From assembly GCA_025938035.1 (NCBI GenBank), contig JAICQE010000102.1, forward strand, positions 1-16,334: DNA of 16,334 bases, in the 5' to 3' direction. Source of the stretch: Vicinamibacteria bacterium. Lineage in GTDB: Bacteria; Acidobacteriota; Vicinamibacteria; Vicinamibacterales; UBA2999. Positions 1-6,627 of the stretch are shown piece after piece. The translations under genes were made by a program, and so were the position numbers. Position 1 is the stretch's first letter. Every line of letters begins with the position of its first letter. The notes beneath the pieces were generated by a model. It saw nothing but the letters and a program-made list of their open reading frames with translations, did not search any database and was not told where the DNA came from.

Positions 1-318
1 CAGCCGCAGCTCTCGGTGGTCGGTGATGCGTCGAATGGCATCGAGGCGATCGAGAACGCGCATATGCTGCGGCCCGAGGTCATCCTCATGGACATCGGGA
101 TGCCGCATATGGACGGTATCGAAGCGACGGTGCGCATTCGCGCCGAGCTGCCCGAGATCCGGATTCTCGGTCTGTCGATGCAGCCTCGCAGCGCGGCCGC
201 CCAGGCGATCGAGCAGGCAGGGGCGGAGGCCTTTTTCGTCAAGGGCGTCGATACGCAGCGGCTGATCGAGCATCTGTTGGTCGTCCACGCGTCACGCGCT
301 GCCGGGCAGCATTCATAA
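1..318 (+). CDS. Response-regulator receiver domain, 3' part of gene (5' end outside window)
   Basis: The reading frame is open from base 1 to the stop at 316-318, so the true start lies upstream. The visible 105 residues are most of a CheY-like receiver domain. The phospho-acceptor aspartate is at 91-93 in LMDIGMPHMDG, the signalling Ser is in the GLSM strand, and the conserved Lys is at 241-243 in FFVKG. The aspartate pocket acidic residues of strand 1 would be upstream. The protein ends about 20 residues after the last receiver helix with no HTH or GGDEF output domain. It is therefore either a stand-alone receiver or the C-terminal receiver of a hybrid histidine kinase; the window cannot distinguish these. 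It would take phosphate from a histidine kinase in the cytoplasm. Confidence 0.9.
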   Translation, partial: QPQLSVVGDASNGIEAIENAHMLRPEVILMDIGMPHMDGIEATVRIRAELPEIRILGLSMQPRSAAAQAIEQAGAEAFFVKGVDTQRLIEHLLVVHASRAAGQHS

Positions 319-337
319 CTCTTCCGCAGAGTGAAAA

Positions 338-355
338 GCCGACCTTAAGGTCGGC
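338..355. repeat. Perfect 18-bp palindrome, possible terminator or dispersed repeat
   Basis: GCCGACCTTAAGGTCGGC is perfectly self-complementary. As RNA it folds into a 7-bp GC-rich stem (GCCGACC/GGTCGGC) with a TTAA loop, 19 bases after the receiver-domain stop. No T-tract follows, so it is not a canonical intrinsic terminator. The flank CCTCTAC recurs at 400-406 beside the next repeat, which suggests both belong to a dispersed intergenic repeat family. Confidence 0.6.
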
Positions 356-405
356 CTCTACCGCTTCCGGCACGGGACATGCGAGCACAGCCGGCGCTGC
401 CTCTA

Positions 406-436
406 CGGGAGGCGAGCCTGACAAGGCTCCCCACGA
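406..436 (-). repeat. Dispersed palindromic repeat, copy A
   Basis: Read on the minus strand this stretch begins TCGTGGGG, continues AGCCTT, and ends GGCTCGCCTC-CCG. It matches copy B (4694-4725, plus strand) apart from a few substitutions and small indels. AGCCT and AGGCT form the arms of a short hairpin. It lies in the 319-492 gap between the receiver-domain gene and the secreted protein. Just downstream, at 437-444, is the 8-bp palindrome TCACGTGA, and GTGAC is directly repeated at 441-445 and 450-454. These could be an operator, but nothing shows that directly. Confidence 0.6.
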
Positions 437-492
437 TCACGTGACTCGCGTGACCTACGCATCCCGGATGAACGTGCAGTGAGGAGAGAACG

Positions 493-957
493 ATGAAGGC
501 ATTGATCCTTGCGGTCGCGCTGGTTGCTGTTCCGCATGCAGCAAGCGCCGCGGACCCGTTTGTCGGGACCTATAAACTCAACCCCGCAAAATCAGCGACG
601 ACAGGTGGACAGACGCCGCCTGACCTGACGCTGACGATCTCCGAGGACGGAAACAACCTGCGGATTGCGACGTCGGGGAAGACCGCGACTGGAACGCCGA
701 TCACGGCCGATGTTCTCGTGCTTCCCAAAGCCGGTGGAACGATAAAGGCGCCTGCCGGAGAGGCGGACTACGACTCGACAGTCGTCAGCAGAAAGGACCC
801 GAACACGATCGACATGCTGGCGTCGCTCAAAGGCAAGGAACGGACGCGTGTAAAGTTGTCGCTCAGCCGCGACGGGAAGACACTAACTCGCTCGTTCACC
901 TCAACGAACGCCCAGGGCCGCCCTGTCTCCGGAACGACGATGTTCGACCGCCAATGA
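493..957 (+). CDS. Small secreted protein, lipocalin-like beta fold suspected
   Basis: This encodes 154 residues from an ATG preceded by a good ribosome binding site (AGGAG at 482-486, six bases before the start). The N-terminus is a classical Sec signal peptide: Lys2, a hydrophobic core, and ASA-AD at residues 17-21, so the mature protein probably begins ADPFVGTYKLNPAKS. That opening, alternating hydrophobic strands and a closing 'TKTLTRSF.STNAQGRP' type segment resemble a large family of uncharacterised secreted proteins in Acidobacteriota, often described as lipocalin-like. No cysteine or catalytic motif is visible. It stands alone between two gaps and is followed by a strong hairpin at 991-1025, so it is probably monocistronic. 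Function unknown; a periplasmic binding or structural role is a guess. Confidence 0.8.
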   Translation: MKALILAVALVAVPHAASAADPFVGTYKLNPAKSATTGGQTPPDLTLTISEDGNNLRIATSGKTATGTPITADVLVLPKAGGTIKAPAGEADYDSTVVSRKDPNTIDMLASLKGKERTRVKLSLSRDGKTLTRSFTSTNAQGRPVSGTTMFDRQ

Positions 958-990
958 CTTTCTAACGGGTTCGTACTTAAATTCCACGCC

Positions 991-1025
991 CGCTCAGGTG
1001 TTCGCTGAGAGCGACACCTCGAGCG
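991..1025 (+). terminator. Strong hairpin downstream of the secreted-protein gene
   Basis: CGCTC (991-995) pairs with GAGCG (1021-1025), AGGTG with CACCT, and TCGCT (1002-1006) with AGCGA (1010-1014) around a GAG loop. That gives about 15 pairs with single-base bulges at 1001 and 1020. It begins 34 bases after the stop at 957. No T-run follows, so it may be a non-canonical terminator or a 3'-end stabiliser. Confidence 0.45.
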
Positions 1026-1124
1026 GCGTTCTCCACTGAAAAATCCCTATATTTCCCCATCTCCGGGACGGCATGGAATCTGCCGTTCACCTCAGTCGGC
1101 TCCACGCAATCAAAAAAGAACCAG

Positions 1125-1226
1125 CTGATGGTCCCACGCGGGAGAAGGCTGAATGTTTGACGGGCGCCTCGATTTGCCTCCTGGCGTCTGCGGCTGACGG
1201 CCTTCTCTCGCGTGGGCTCATTTCAG
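1125..1226. other. Long imperfect inverted repeat, possible structured RNA
   Basis: Bases 1133-1149 pair with 1200-1216 over 17 consecutive positions, one of them G-T. The stem extends inward by two pairs (1150-1151 with 1198-1199). It extends outward through CTGATG (1125-1130) against 1219-1226 with a two-base bulge. The 46-base apical region contains a second stem, GGCGCC (1163-1168) with GGCGTC (1183-1188). No flanking target duplication or transposase is seen. It could be a non-coding RNA, a leader element for the downstream gene, or a non-autonomous repeat. Confidence 0.5.
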
Positions 1227-1403
1227 AAGTTCTGAGACACTACAGGAAACCTGCCAGGACCGGTTTGTTTCCGCGCGTCTCCTGGCGCGGCGGCGCCACG
1301 CAACTACACGCCATGGCGCATCGCGTCACTGCCCGCATCCGGCGCTGACGGGAGACCGGATTCCTCCCGGCAGAGGTATGAATTCTGCACCTCGCCCGTC
1401 ACC

Positions 1404-3482
1404 GTGTCCGTGTCTTCTCCGGCGACGACGGCTCCGCGCCAAGCGCTGTCCCGCGAGTTAAACGCGTTTCTCGTGGAGTTTTCTGTCGCGCTGCACAAAC
1501 ACACGATGTATCCGAGCGGCCACCCGTCGCTCGCGCCGGCAGCCGTTCGCGTGACGGAGCGCGCGCTGCGGCTGCTCGAGGACCGGCCGATGCTCGCCTT
1601 CGGCGTGGCGCGGCATCAGCTGATCATCGACGGCGTAGCAACGGACCCCGGCCAGCCGGTTCTGCGCCGGCTCGCCGAAGTGCTGCATCAGCACCGGCTC
1701 GGCGCGCTGAGCATCCTGCCCGGCGTCGAGAGCAGCGAGATCGGCAGCGCCATTCACCTGCTCGCCGTCGAAGCGGGGGACGGCGTGCGTCCGCTCGGAC
1801 TCGAACCGGCCGGACGCCTGAATCAGTGGCTTCACGTTCGGCTGCACCCGCTGACGCTCGAACGGCTCGAGCTGGTCGAGGAGGACCCGTCCGCGGCTGT
1901 CGATGCGGGCGAGCAGCTGCAGCATCACGCGGCGCAACTCTGGATCGGTCTTGCCAACGCGGCGATGGCCGCCGACGCGAGTCTCGGGGATGGCGCGCCG
2001 GCCACCGATCCGGTCGCCGTCGCCAAGGCCATCGACGATCGCGCCGGGGCCGAGGCCTACGATCAGGTGATCGTCGGCTACCTGCTGCAGATCGCCGACG
2101 AGCTGAAGGGCCGGGCAGACGACGAGCAAGGTCCGCTGCGGCGGCGCACGGCGCGCCTCATCGACGCCCTGCAGCCGGAAACGCTGAAGCGCCTGCTCGC
2201 CATGGGCGGCGACGTCGCACAACGGCGCGCGTTCGTGCAAGGGGCCACGAGCGGCATGGCGATCGATTCGATCGTCAAGATCGTCAAGGCCGCAGCCGAG
2301 GCGAGCCAGCAGACGATCTCTCATGGCCTGCTCCGGATGCTGTCGAAGCTGGCCACGCATGCCGAAGCGGCGGACGAGCACGCCCGGTCGGAGGCCGACA
2401 CGGAGCTGCGCGAGCAGGTCGATCGCCTGCTGTCGGGATGGGACCTGGAGGATCCGAATCCCAACGACTATTCGAAGACCCTGCAGCGTCTGGCGAGCAG
2501 TGCGGGGCCCAAGCGCCGCGGTGAGTATGCCGGCAATTCCGAACACGAAGCGGACCCGCTGCGCCTCATTCAAACGGGGCTCGAGGTCGGAGGCTCCGGA
2601 CCGCTCGTCGAGCGCGCCATCGATCGCGCCATCGACGCGGCCATGATCCGCGAGCTGCGGGCGCTGACGTCCACGCCGCCCTCGACGGGAAGCGGGATCG
2701 CGGAGCTGATCGAGAGCAAGCTCGGCGGCCCGCGGACGATGGCGGCGCTCGTGAAACGTACTCCGGTCGATTTCGACCTCCTCGACATCCTGCTGCCGGT
2801 CATCTCGCCGGATGGCTACGAGGTGCTTCTGGACGCGCTGATCGACTCGAGCAGCCGGGCCACGCGCCGACGGTTGATCGATCGGCTGGCGCGGACGACC
2901 GTGGAGGCAACGCCGCTCATCGCGGCCAGGCTCGACGACGAACGGTGGTATGTGCAGCGCAACCTTCTGCTGCTCCTCGAACGCCTCCGGACACTGCCGC
3001 CCGACTTCTCGCTGACGCCGTGGATCCAGCATGCCGATGCCCGCGTGCGTTATCAGGCGCTCTCGCTGCAACTGCAGTTGCCGGCGGAGCGTGAAGCCGC
3101 GGTGCGGGCGGCACTCGAGGATCACGAGCCCTCGATCATCCGGCTCGGGCTCGTTGCCGCGCTCGAGCGGTGCCCCCCCGCGCTCATCCCGCTGCTGGCG
3201 CGGCTGGCCGCGGATGCGAACCTGGCGGAGGAGCTGCGCATCCACGCGGTGCGGGCGCTGGGCAAGTCGCGTCACCCGCACGCCCTGCAGGCGCTGCTGG
3301 GCCTCGTCGACGGCGGCAAGTCGATCTTCGGCGGACCGAAGCTGGCGGCGCCCGGCCCGGTCGTTCTCGCCGCACTGCGCACGCTTGCGGACGTCTGGGC
3401 CACGCACAAGGAGGCGCAACGCTTCCTGGCGCTGGCGCGGCGATCGTTTACCAAGGAACTGCGAAACGCGGTGCGCGTATGA
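1404..3482 (+). CDS. HEAT-repeat protein with N-terminal YPSGHPS module
   Basis: The frame gives 692 residues from GTG 1404; GTG 1410 is equally possible, and neither has a clear ribosome binding site. No ATG lies upstream in frame. Residues about 17-125 form a module with Tyr-Pro-Ser-Gly-His-Pro-Ser at 36-42, followed by an alternating strand/helix pattern. The same module opens the next gene. The C-terminal half, from about residue 400, is repetitive helical sequence with HEAT/Armadillo-like periodicity (LIDRLARTT, RYQALSLQLQL, IHAVRALGKS). No signal peptide or TM segment is present, so it should be cytoplasmic. Its stop overlaps the HD-GYP start by four bases (ATGA), implying translational coupling and probably physical partnership. 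It may be a scaffold or regulator of the phosphodiesterase; that role is inference. Confidence 0.8.
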   Translation: MSVSSPATTAPRQALSRELNAFLVEFSVALHKHTMYPSGHPSLAPAAVRVTERALRLLEDRPMLAFGVARHQLIIDGVATDPGQPVLRRLAEVLHQHRLGALSILPGVESSEIGSAIHLLAVEAGDGVRPLGLEPAGRLNQWLHVRLHPLTLERLELVEEDPSAAVDAGEQLQHHAAQLWIGLANAAMAADASLGDGAPATDPVAVAKAIDDRAGAEAYDQVIVGYLLQIADELKGRADDEQGPLRRRTARLIDALQPETLKRLLAMGGDVAQRRAFVQGATSGMAIDSIVKIVKAAAEASQQTISHGLLRMLSKLATHAEAADEHARSEADTELREQVDRLLSGWDLEDPNPNDYSKTLQRLASSAGPKRRGEYAGNSEHEADPLRLIQTGLEVGGSGPLVERAIDRAIDAAMIRELRALTSTPPSTGSGIAELIESKLGGPRTMAALVKRTPVDFDLLDILLPVISPDGYEVLLDALIDSSSRATRRRLIDRLARTTVEATPLIAARLDDERWYVQRNLLLLLERLRTLPPDFSLTPWIQHADARVRYQALSLQLQLPAEREAAVRAALEDHEPSIIRLGLVAALERCPPALIPLLARLAADANLAEELRIHAVRALGKSRHPHALQALLGLVDGGKSIFGGPKLAAPGPVVLAALRTLADVWATHKEAQRFLALARRSFTKELRNAVRV

Positions 3483-4672
3483 CCGGCGATCCATCCATCT
3501 TTCTCCATTCGTTTGCGCAGGCCATCGCCGTGATGGCGCTGTACCCGTCCGGTCACCCGTCGCGCGAACGGACGATCGACGGCGCCTACCAGGCGCTGGC
3601 CGCGCTGCCCGTGGGCACCGTCCGCTCGTTTACCTTCCTCGACGGCGAAGTCATCTACGGCCGGGAACCGCTGCGGGAGTTCAAGGACTGGGACTGGGGC
3701 GATCGCCTGGCCGCGGTCGGCATCCAGCGGCTCGAGTTCGAGCGCGACGTCAGCCGCGACGAGTTCGAGGGGTTCCTGCAGGAGATCCTCGCGCGCGTGA
3801 CGCCGTCGGCCACGACGGCCGAGAACAGGCAGATGCGCGCGCTGGGCGTGCGGTTCGGGGCCGTCGGCGTGCAGGGGCAGTCGCACCTGCGAGCCGCGGC
3901 ATCTCCGGCGGCGCCGCCCGACACGTCGCTGCGGGAGGAGGCGGAAACGCTGCGCTGGATGCAGCAGGAGGTGCAGCTGCACGGGACCATTCCGCTGCTC
4001 GAGGCCGAAGCGGTGGTGCGATCGCTGGCGGTGGCGATGCACGGCGATCGCCGGATGGTGTTTCCGCTGCTGCAGCTCAAGGAGTTCGACCAGTACACGA
4101 CGACCCATTCGCTCAACGTGGCGGTGCTGGCGATGGGGCTGGCCGAGAAGATCGGCTGCAACAAGAAGGAAATCCGCGCCTTCGGCGTCGCCGGGCTGCT
4201 GCACGACATCGGCAAGATCCGCATCCCGATCGGCGTGCTGACCAAGCCCGGGAAGCTGACGGAAGAGGAGCGCCGGATGTTCAAGCATCATCCGGCGGAC
4301 GGCGCGCGGCTGATCCTGGAAAGCGATGAAGCGCTCGACGTCGCCGCTGTCGTCGCCTACGAGCACCACATGATGCTCGACGGTGGCGGCTACCCGACGC
4401 CGTACTACGCGCGGCCGACGGCGCTCGCCAGCCGCCTGGTGCACGTGTGCGACGTGTTCGACGCGCTGCGGACACGGCGGCCGTACCGCGACGCGTGGGA
4501 GGCGGAGACCGTGCTGGCGTATCTCAAGGAGCGCGCGGGCACGGAATTCGATCCGTCGCTGGTCGAGCCGTTCGTGGAGATGATGCGGCAGAACGAAACG
4601 CAGATATGCGCGCTTCCCGAGACCGAACCGGCAGCGCCTCCTCGGCGTGATGACGTAGAAGTGGGACGCTAG
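3479..4672 (+). CDS. HD-GYP domain protein, probable cyclic di-GMP phosphodiesterase
   Basis: The product is 397 residues. I chose ATG 3479 because it overlaps the upstream stop in the ATGA arrangement and directly precedes the conserved N-terminal module; the frame is open further upstream only as a shadow. Residues 5-105 are the YPSGHPS module (Tyr22-Ser28). Residues about 190-370 are a full HD-GYP domain: His210, the HD pair His242-Asp243 in LLHDIGK, His270-His271, the His296-His297 pair in YEHH, GYP at 304-306 in DGGGYP, and Asp325 in HVCDVFDAL. All expected metal ligands look present. The family hydrolyses cyclic di-GMP to pGpG or GMP. There is no TM or receiver domain, so the N-terminal module or the HEAT partner presumably carries the input. 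Confidence 0.92.
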   Translation: MTGDPSIFLHSFAQAIAVMALYPSGHPSRERTIDGAYQALAALPVGTVRSFTFLDGEVIYGREPLREFKDWDWGDRLAAVGIQRLEFERDVSRDEFEGFLQEILARVTPSATTAENRQMRALGVRFGAVGVQGQSHLRAAASPAAPPDTSLREEAETLRWMQQEVQLHGTIPLLEAEAVVRSLAVAMHGDRRMVFPLLQLKEFDQYTTTHSLNVAVLAMGLAEKIGCNKKEIRAFGVAGLLHDIGKIRIPIGVLTKPGKLTEEERRMFKHHPADGARLILESDEALDVAAVVAYEHHMMLDGGGYPTPYYARPTALASRLVHVCDVFDALRTRRPYRDAWEAETVLAYLKERAGTEFDPSLVEPFVEMMRQNETQICALPETEPAAPPRRDDVEVGR

Positions 4673-4680
4673 ACGCGGGT

Positions 4681-5823
4681 CTATTTTGTGTTTTCGTGGG
4701 GCGAGCCTTTCCGGCTCGCCTCGCGAACCCGAAGGGTTCGCGCCACAGCCGCGGCGACAGCTCCCGCGGCCCTGGCGTTCGGATGCCGATCCCACGGCAG
4801 CCGCCAGTCCGGATCCAGCGGCACGACGAGCGACGGCAGATCGGCCGTCACGATCCGTTCGCGCAGCGCGCGGAGCGCGTCGTCCTCAGGGCCGAACTGC
4901 GGGACGACCACCAGCGGCGTCGCTCCGCGATCGCGTGCGAGCCGCACGATGGCGTGGAGCGCCTCGCGCGTCACGCCGATTCCGCGTTCCACGGTCGTCT
5001 CGCGGCGGAACGGAACCAGCCAGCCGGCCATGGCCGCCAGGCGCGCTTTCCGCACCGCCGGCCGCCAGACCAGCCCGGGCGCCAGGTGCGGGCGATCGGC
5101 GTCCAGATTGCGGCCGAACAGTTCGGTCATGAAGATCGTCACCACCGCCGCCGGCCGGCGAAAACGCGGCAGCTCGCGCGTCAGGCGCAAATAGATCTGA
5201 TCGGTGCTGTAGCCGTGAACGGCAAGATTCGCGCTCTGGATTCCGGTCAGCGATTCCACCTGCGCGGGGATGGACTCCTCCCACGTGAGCCCTTCGCCGA
5301 ACATCACTGATTCGCCGCCGAAGACGATCGCCGGGCGCGCGGCGTCGACCGATTCGCCGGCGCGCCTCACGCGGTACCCGTTGGAGTCGACGGCGTACTC
5401 GATCGAGCGGCCGCCGATGGACACATGGCCGACCCGGCCCGGAACGAGCACCCACCCGAGCTGCGCATCCTCCTGCCGGCGCGGTTCTTCGTCACGCAGC
5501 TGCCACTCGGCCGGCTGCTGGTGAATGCGCCGAACGGCGAATTCAGCAGCGACAACGGCGAGCAGCGCGGCGGCGAGGACCTGCACCGTCAGGCCCGGTG
5601 AATGCGTCAACACGCGCGTCACGCGCCCGCGCGCGAGGACGAGCAGCAGACCGATTGCCGCGATCCCGATTCGGACCGCCGATTCAATCCAGACGTACCA
5701 GCGGCGCGGGACGAAGAAGGACGGCAGGAAATGGCGATCGAGCCAGGACTGATTCACCATCAGCGCCGCGCAGACGAGCGCCAGGCCGAGGGCCAGCACG
5801 AGGCGGGGAAACCACGATCGCAC
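4681..5823 (-). CDS. Membrane-anchored SGNH/GDSL-type hydrolase-like protein
   Basis: The product is 380 residues from a GTG start; an in-frame TAG 18-20 bases upstream excludes an earlier start. Three hydrophobic segments (about 5-25, 47-65, 79-97) anchor the N-terminus. The rest matches the SGNH hydrolase layout: block I FGGES with Ser172 (GES in place of GDS), an AVHGYS glycine block at 202-206, and a C-terminal Asp-x-His pair in WDRHPN (Asp345, His347). The strand-3 Asn block is not obvious; TELFGRN near 233-239 is a candidate. Such proteins often remove or add acyl groups on glycans or lipids at the membrane. It is divergent from, and 49 bases away from, the carbamoyltransferase operon. 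Its last roughly 17 residues (RVREASRKGSPHENTK) are encoded by palindromic repeat copy B. Confidence 0.75.
   Translation of the reverse strand: MRSWFPRLVLALGLALVCAALMVNQSWLDRHFLPSFFVPRRWYVWIESAVRIGIAAIGLLLVLARGRVTRVLTHSPGLTVQVLAAALLAVVAAEFAVRRIHQQPAEWQLRDEEPRRQEDAQLGWVLVPGRVGHVSIGGRSIEYAVDSNGYRVRRAGESVDAARPAIVFGGESVMFGEGLTWEESIPAQVESLTGIQSANLAVHGYSTDQIYLRLTRELPRFRRPAAVVTIFMTELFGRNLDADRPHLAPGLVWRPAVRKARLAAMAGWLVPFRRETTVERGIGVTREALHAIVRLARDRGATPLVVVPQFGPEDDALRALRERIVTADLPSLVVPLDPDWRLPWDRHPNARAAGAVAAAVARTLRVREASRKGSPHENTK
4694..4742. repeat. Dispersed palindromic repeat copy B: two tandem hairpins
   Basis: Hairpin one: GCGAGCC (4701-4707), loop TTTCC, GGCTCGC (4713-4719). Hairpin two: CGCGAACCC (4722-4730), loop GAA, GGGTTCGCG (4734-4742), a perfect 9-bp stem. 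The part from 4694 to 4725 matches copy A at 406-436 in inverted orientation. It sits between the convergent HD-GYP and SGNH genes and inside the 3' end of the SGNH frame. It could act as a bidirectional transcription barrier, although neither strand has a T-tract. Confidence 0.75.
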
Positions 5824-5872
5824 GGGGACGAATGTATGCTAATCCCCGGCGGCGGGGGCCTCCAGTGCTGAT

Positions 5873-6625
5873 ATGTCTGCCAAACGCGCCGCTCCCGTCG
5901 ATCGTCTGATGCGGCCCCTGCACCGCTGGGTGTGGTCCGACGGCGATCGGCGGCTCCGCAAGCTCCTGACGTTCGCCGAGGTCGAAACCGACGGCGGCCG
6001 CGACATCCTCCGTGCCGCCGAAGTCACGCCCGATCCGCTGCTGCGGCGGCTCTATCTCGAACATGCCATCGACGAACTGCGCCACGGCGAGATGTTTCGC
6101 GATCGCGGAGCCGCGCTCGTGCGGGCGCGTCGAACGACGCGGCCGGTCCTGCTGGACGGCAATCCGCTGCCGGGCGGCCATGGCCTCGACGACCTGGCGA
6201 TCGAGGGCGAACCGGACCACCGGCTGCTGGCGTTTCTCCACGTCGCGGAGAAGTCCGCTGCGGGCCGCTTCGCCGTGTATCGCGAGCTCGTCGGCGACGA
6301 TCCGCCGACGCAGGAAATCTTCGAGAAAATCCTGCGAGACGAGGTGTTTCACATGAACTACACCTACACGCAGCTGACGCGTGTGTCGCCCGAGGCGTAC
6401 CGCCGCCATGTCTGGCACGCGCGCGCGAAGCGGCTGTGGCACCGCTATCTCCGTGCCGCCGCGGCAATCGCCGGCGTGTTCGGCAACACGCTGCTGCGGG
6501 TGATCTATTTCGTGGCGCTGCCCCCGTTCGTGTGGTTCGCCCGGCGGGCGGAACGGCACGAACCGGCTGGTTTCATTCCGATTGAGCCGACGCGCGGCGA
6601 GCGCTCACCGCGGTCCCAATACTGA
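5873..6625 (+). CDS. Ferritin-like diiron protein with C-terminal membrane anchor
   Basis: This encodes 250 residues from ATG 5873. The N-terminal 170 residues read as a four-helix bundle with diiron ligands. A Glu lies in helix 1 (Glu36 or Glu38 in FAEVETD), followed by E-x-x-H at Glu68-His71 (DELRHGE), Glu126 in HVAEKSAAG, and a second E-x-x-H at Glu157-His160 (DEVFHMN). Two such pairs are the signature of rubrerythrin/ferritin-like diiron sites, which serve as oxidases, oxygenases, peroxidases or iron stores. A hydrophobic stretch at about 200-222 (including IYFVALPPFVWF) suggests membrane association, unusual for plain ferritins. It is the first gene of the operon, two bases before the carbamoyltransferase. 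A redox or hydroxylation step before carbamoylation is plausible but inferred. Confidence 0.75.
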   Translation: MSAKRAAPVDRLMRPLHRWVWSDGDRRLRKLLTFAEVETDGGRDILRAAEVTPDPLLRRLYLEHAIDELRHGEMFRDRGAALVRARRTTRPVLLDGNPLPGGHGLDDLAIEGEPDHRLLAFLHVAEKSAAGRFAVYRELVGDDPPTQEIFEKILRDEVFHMNYTYTQLTRVSPEAYRRHVWHARAKRLWHRYLRAAAAIAGVFGNTLLRVIYFVALPPFVWFARRAERHEPAGFIPIEPTRGERSPRSQY

Positions 6626-6627
6626 CC

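Larger units (their letters stand above)
958..1403. other. 446-base gap without a convincing gene; two strong secondary structures
   Basis: The gap separates the secreted protein from the HEAT-repeat gene. It holds a bulged hairpin at 991-1025, an AT-rich patch with a TATATT hexamer at 1048-1053 (a possible -10, but no good -35), a long imperfect stem at 1125-1226, and a 13-base dyad TCAGAA-G-TTCTGA at 1223-1235. An open frame at 1073-1348 (91 codons) shows no recognisable domain, no ribosome binding site and arginine-rich composition typical of chance frames in GC-rich DNA. I do not call it a gene. Confidence 0.6.

Noticed and set aside
1073..1348. 91-codon frame in the 958-1403 gap
   Set aside because: No ribosome binding site, no domain, and it runs through the long inverted repeat at 1125-1226, so its sequence is better explained by RNA or repeat structure.
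1458..3494. 678-codon open frame on the minus strand
   Set aside because: It is exactly antisense to the HEAT-repeat gene. Its arginine- and glutamine-rich, low-hydrophobicity product has no domain, typical of GC-rich shadow frames.
3031..4329. 432-codon plus-strand frame overlapping the HEAT and HD-GYP genes
   Set aside because: A frame-shifted shadow with extremely Arg-rich composition; both true genes are supported by motifs and by the ATGA overlap.
4694..4742. Canonical intrinsic terminator for the HD-GYP or SGNH gene
   Set aside because: The hairpins are strong, but no T-tract follows on either strand and the element lies inside the SGNH frame; it is called a repeat instead.
3272..4795. 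507-codon open frame on the minus strand
   Set aside because: Antisense to the HD-GYP gene, which has complete catalytic motifs. The antisense product is His/Arg-rich without recognisable features.
5684..6559. 291-codon minus-strand frame
   Set aside because: Antisense to the ferritin-like gene, whose diiron motifs are intact; the product has no recognisable domain.
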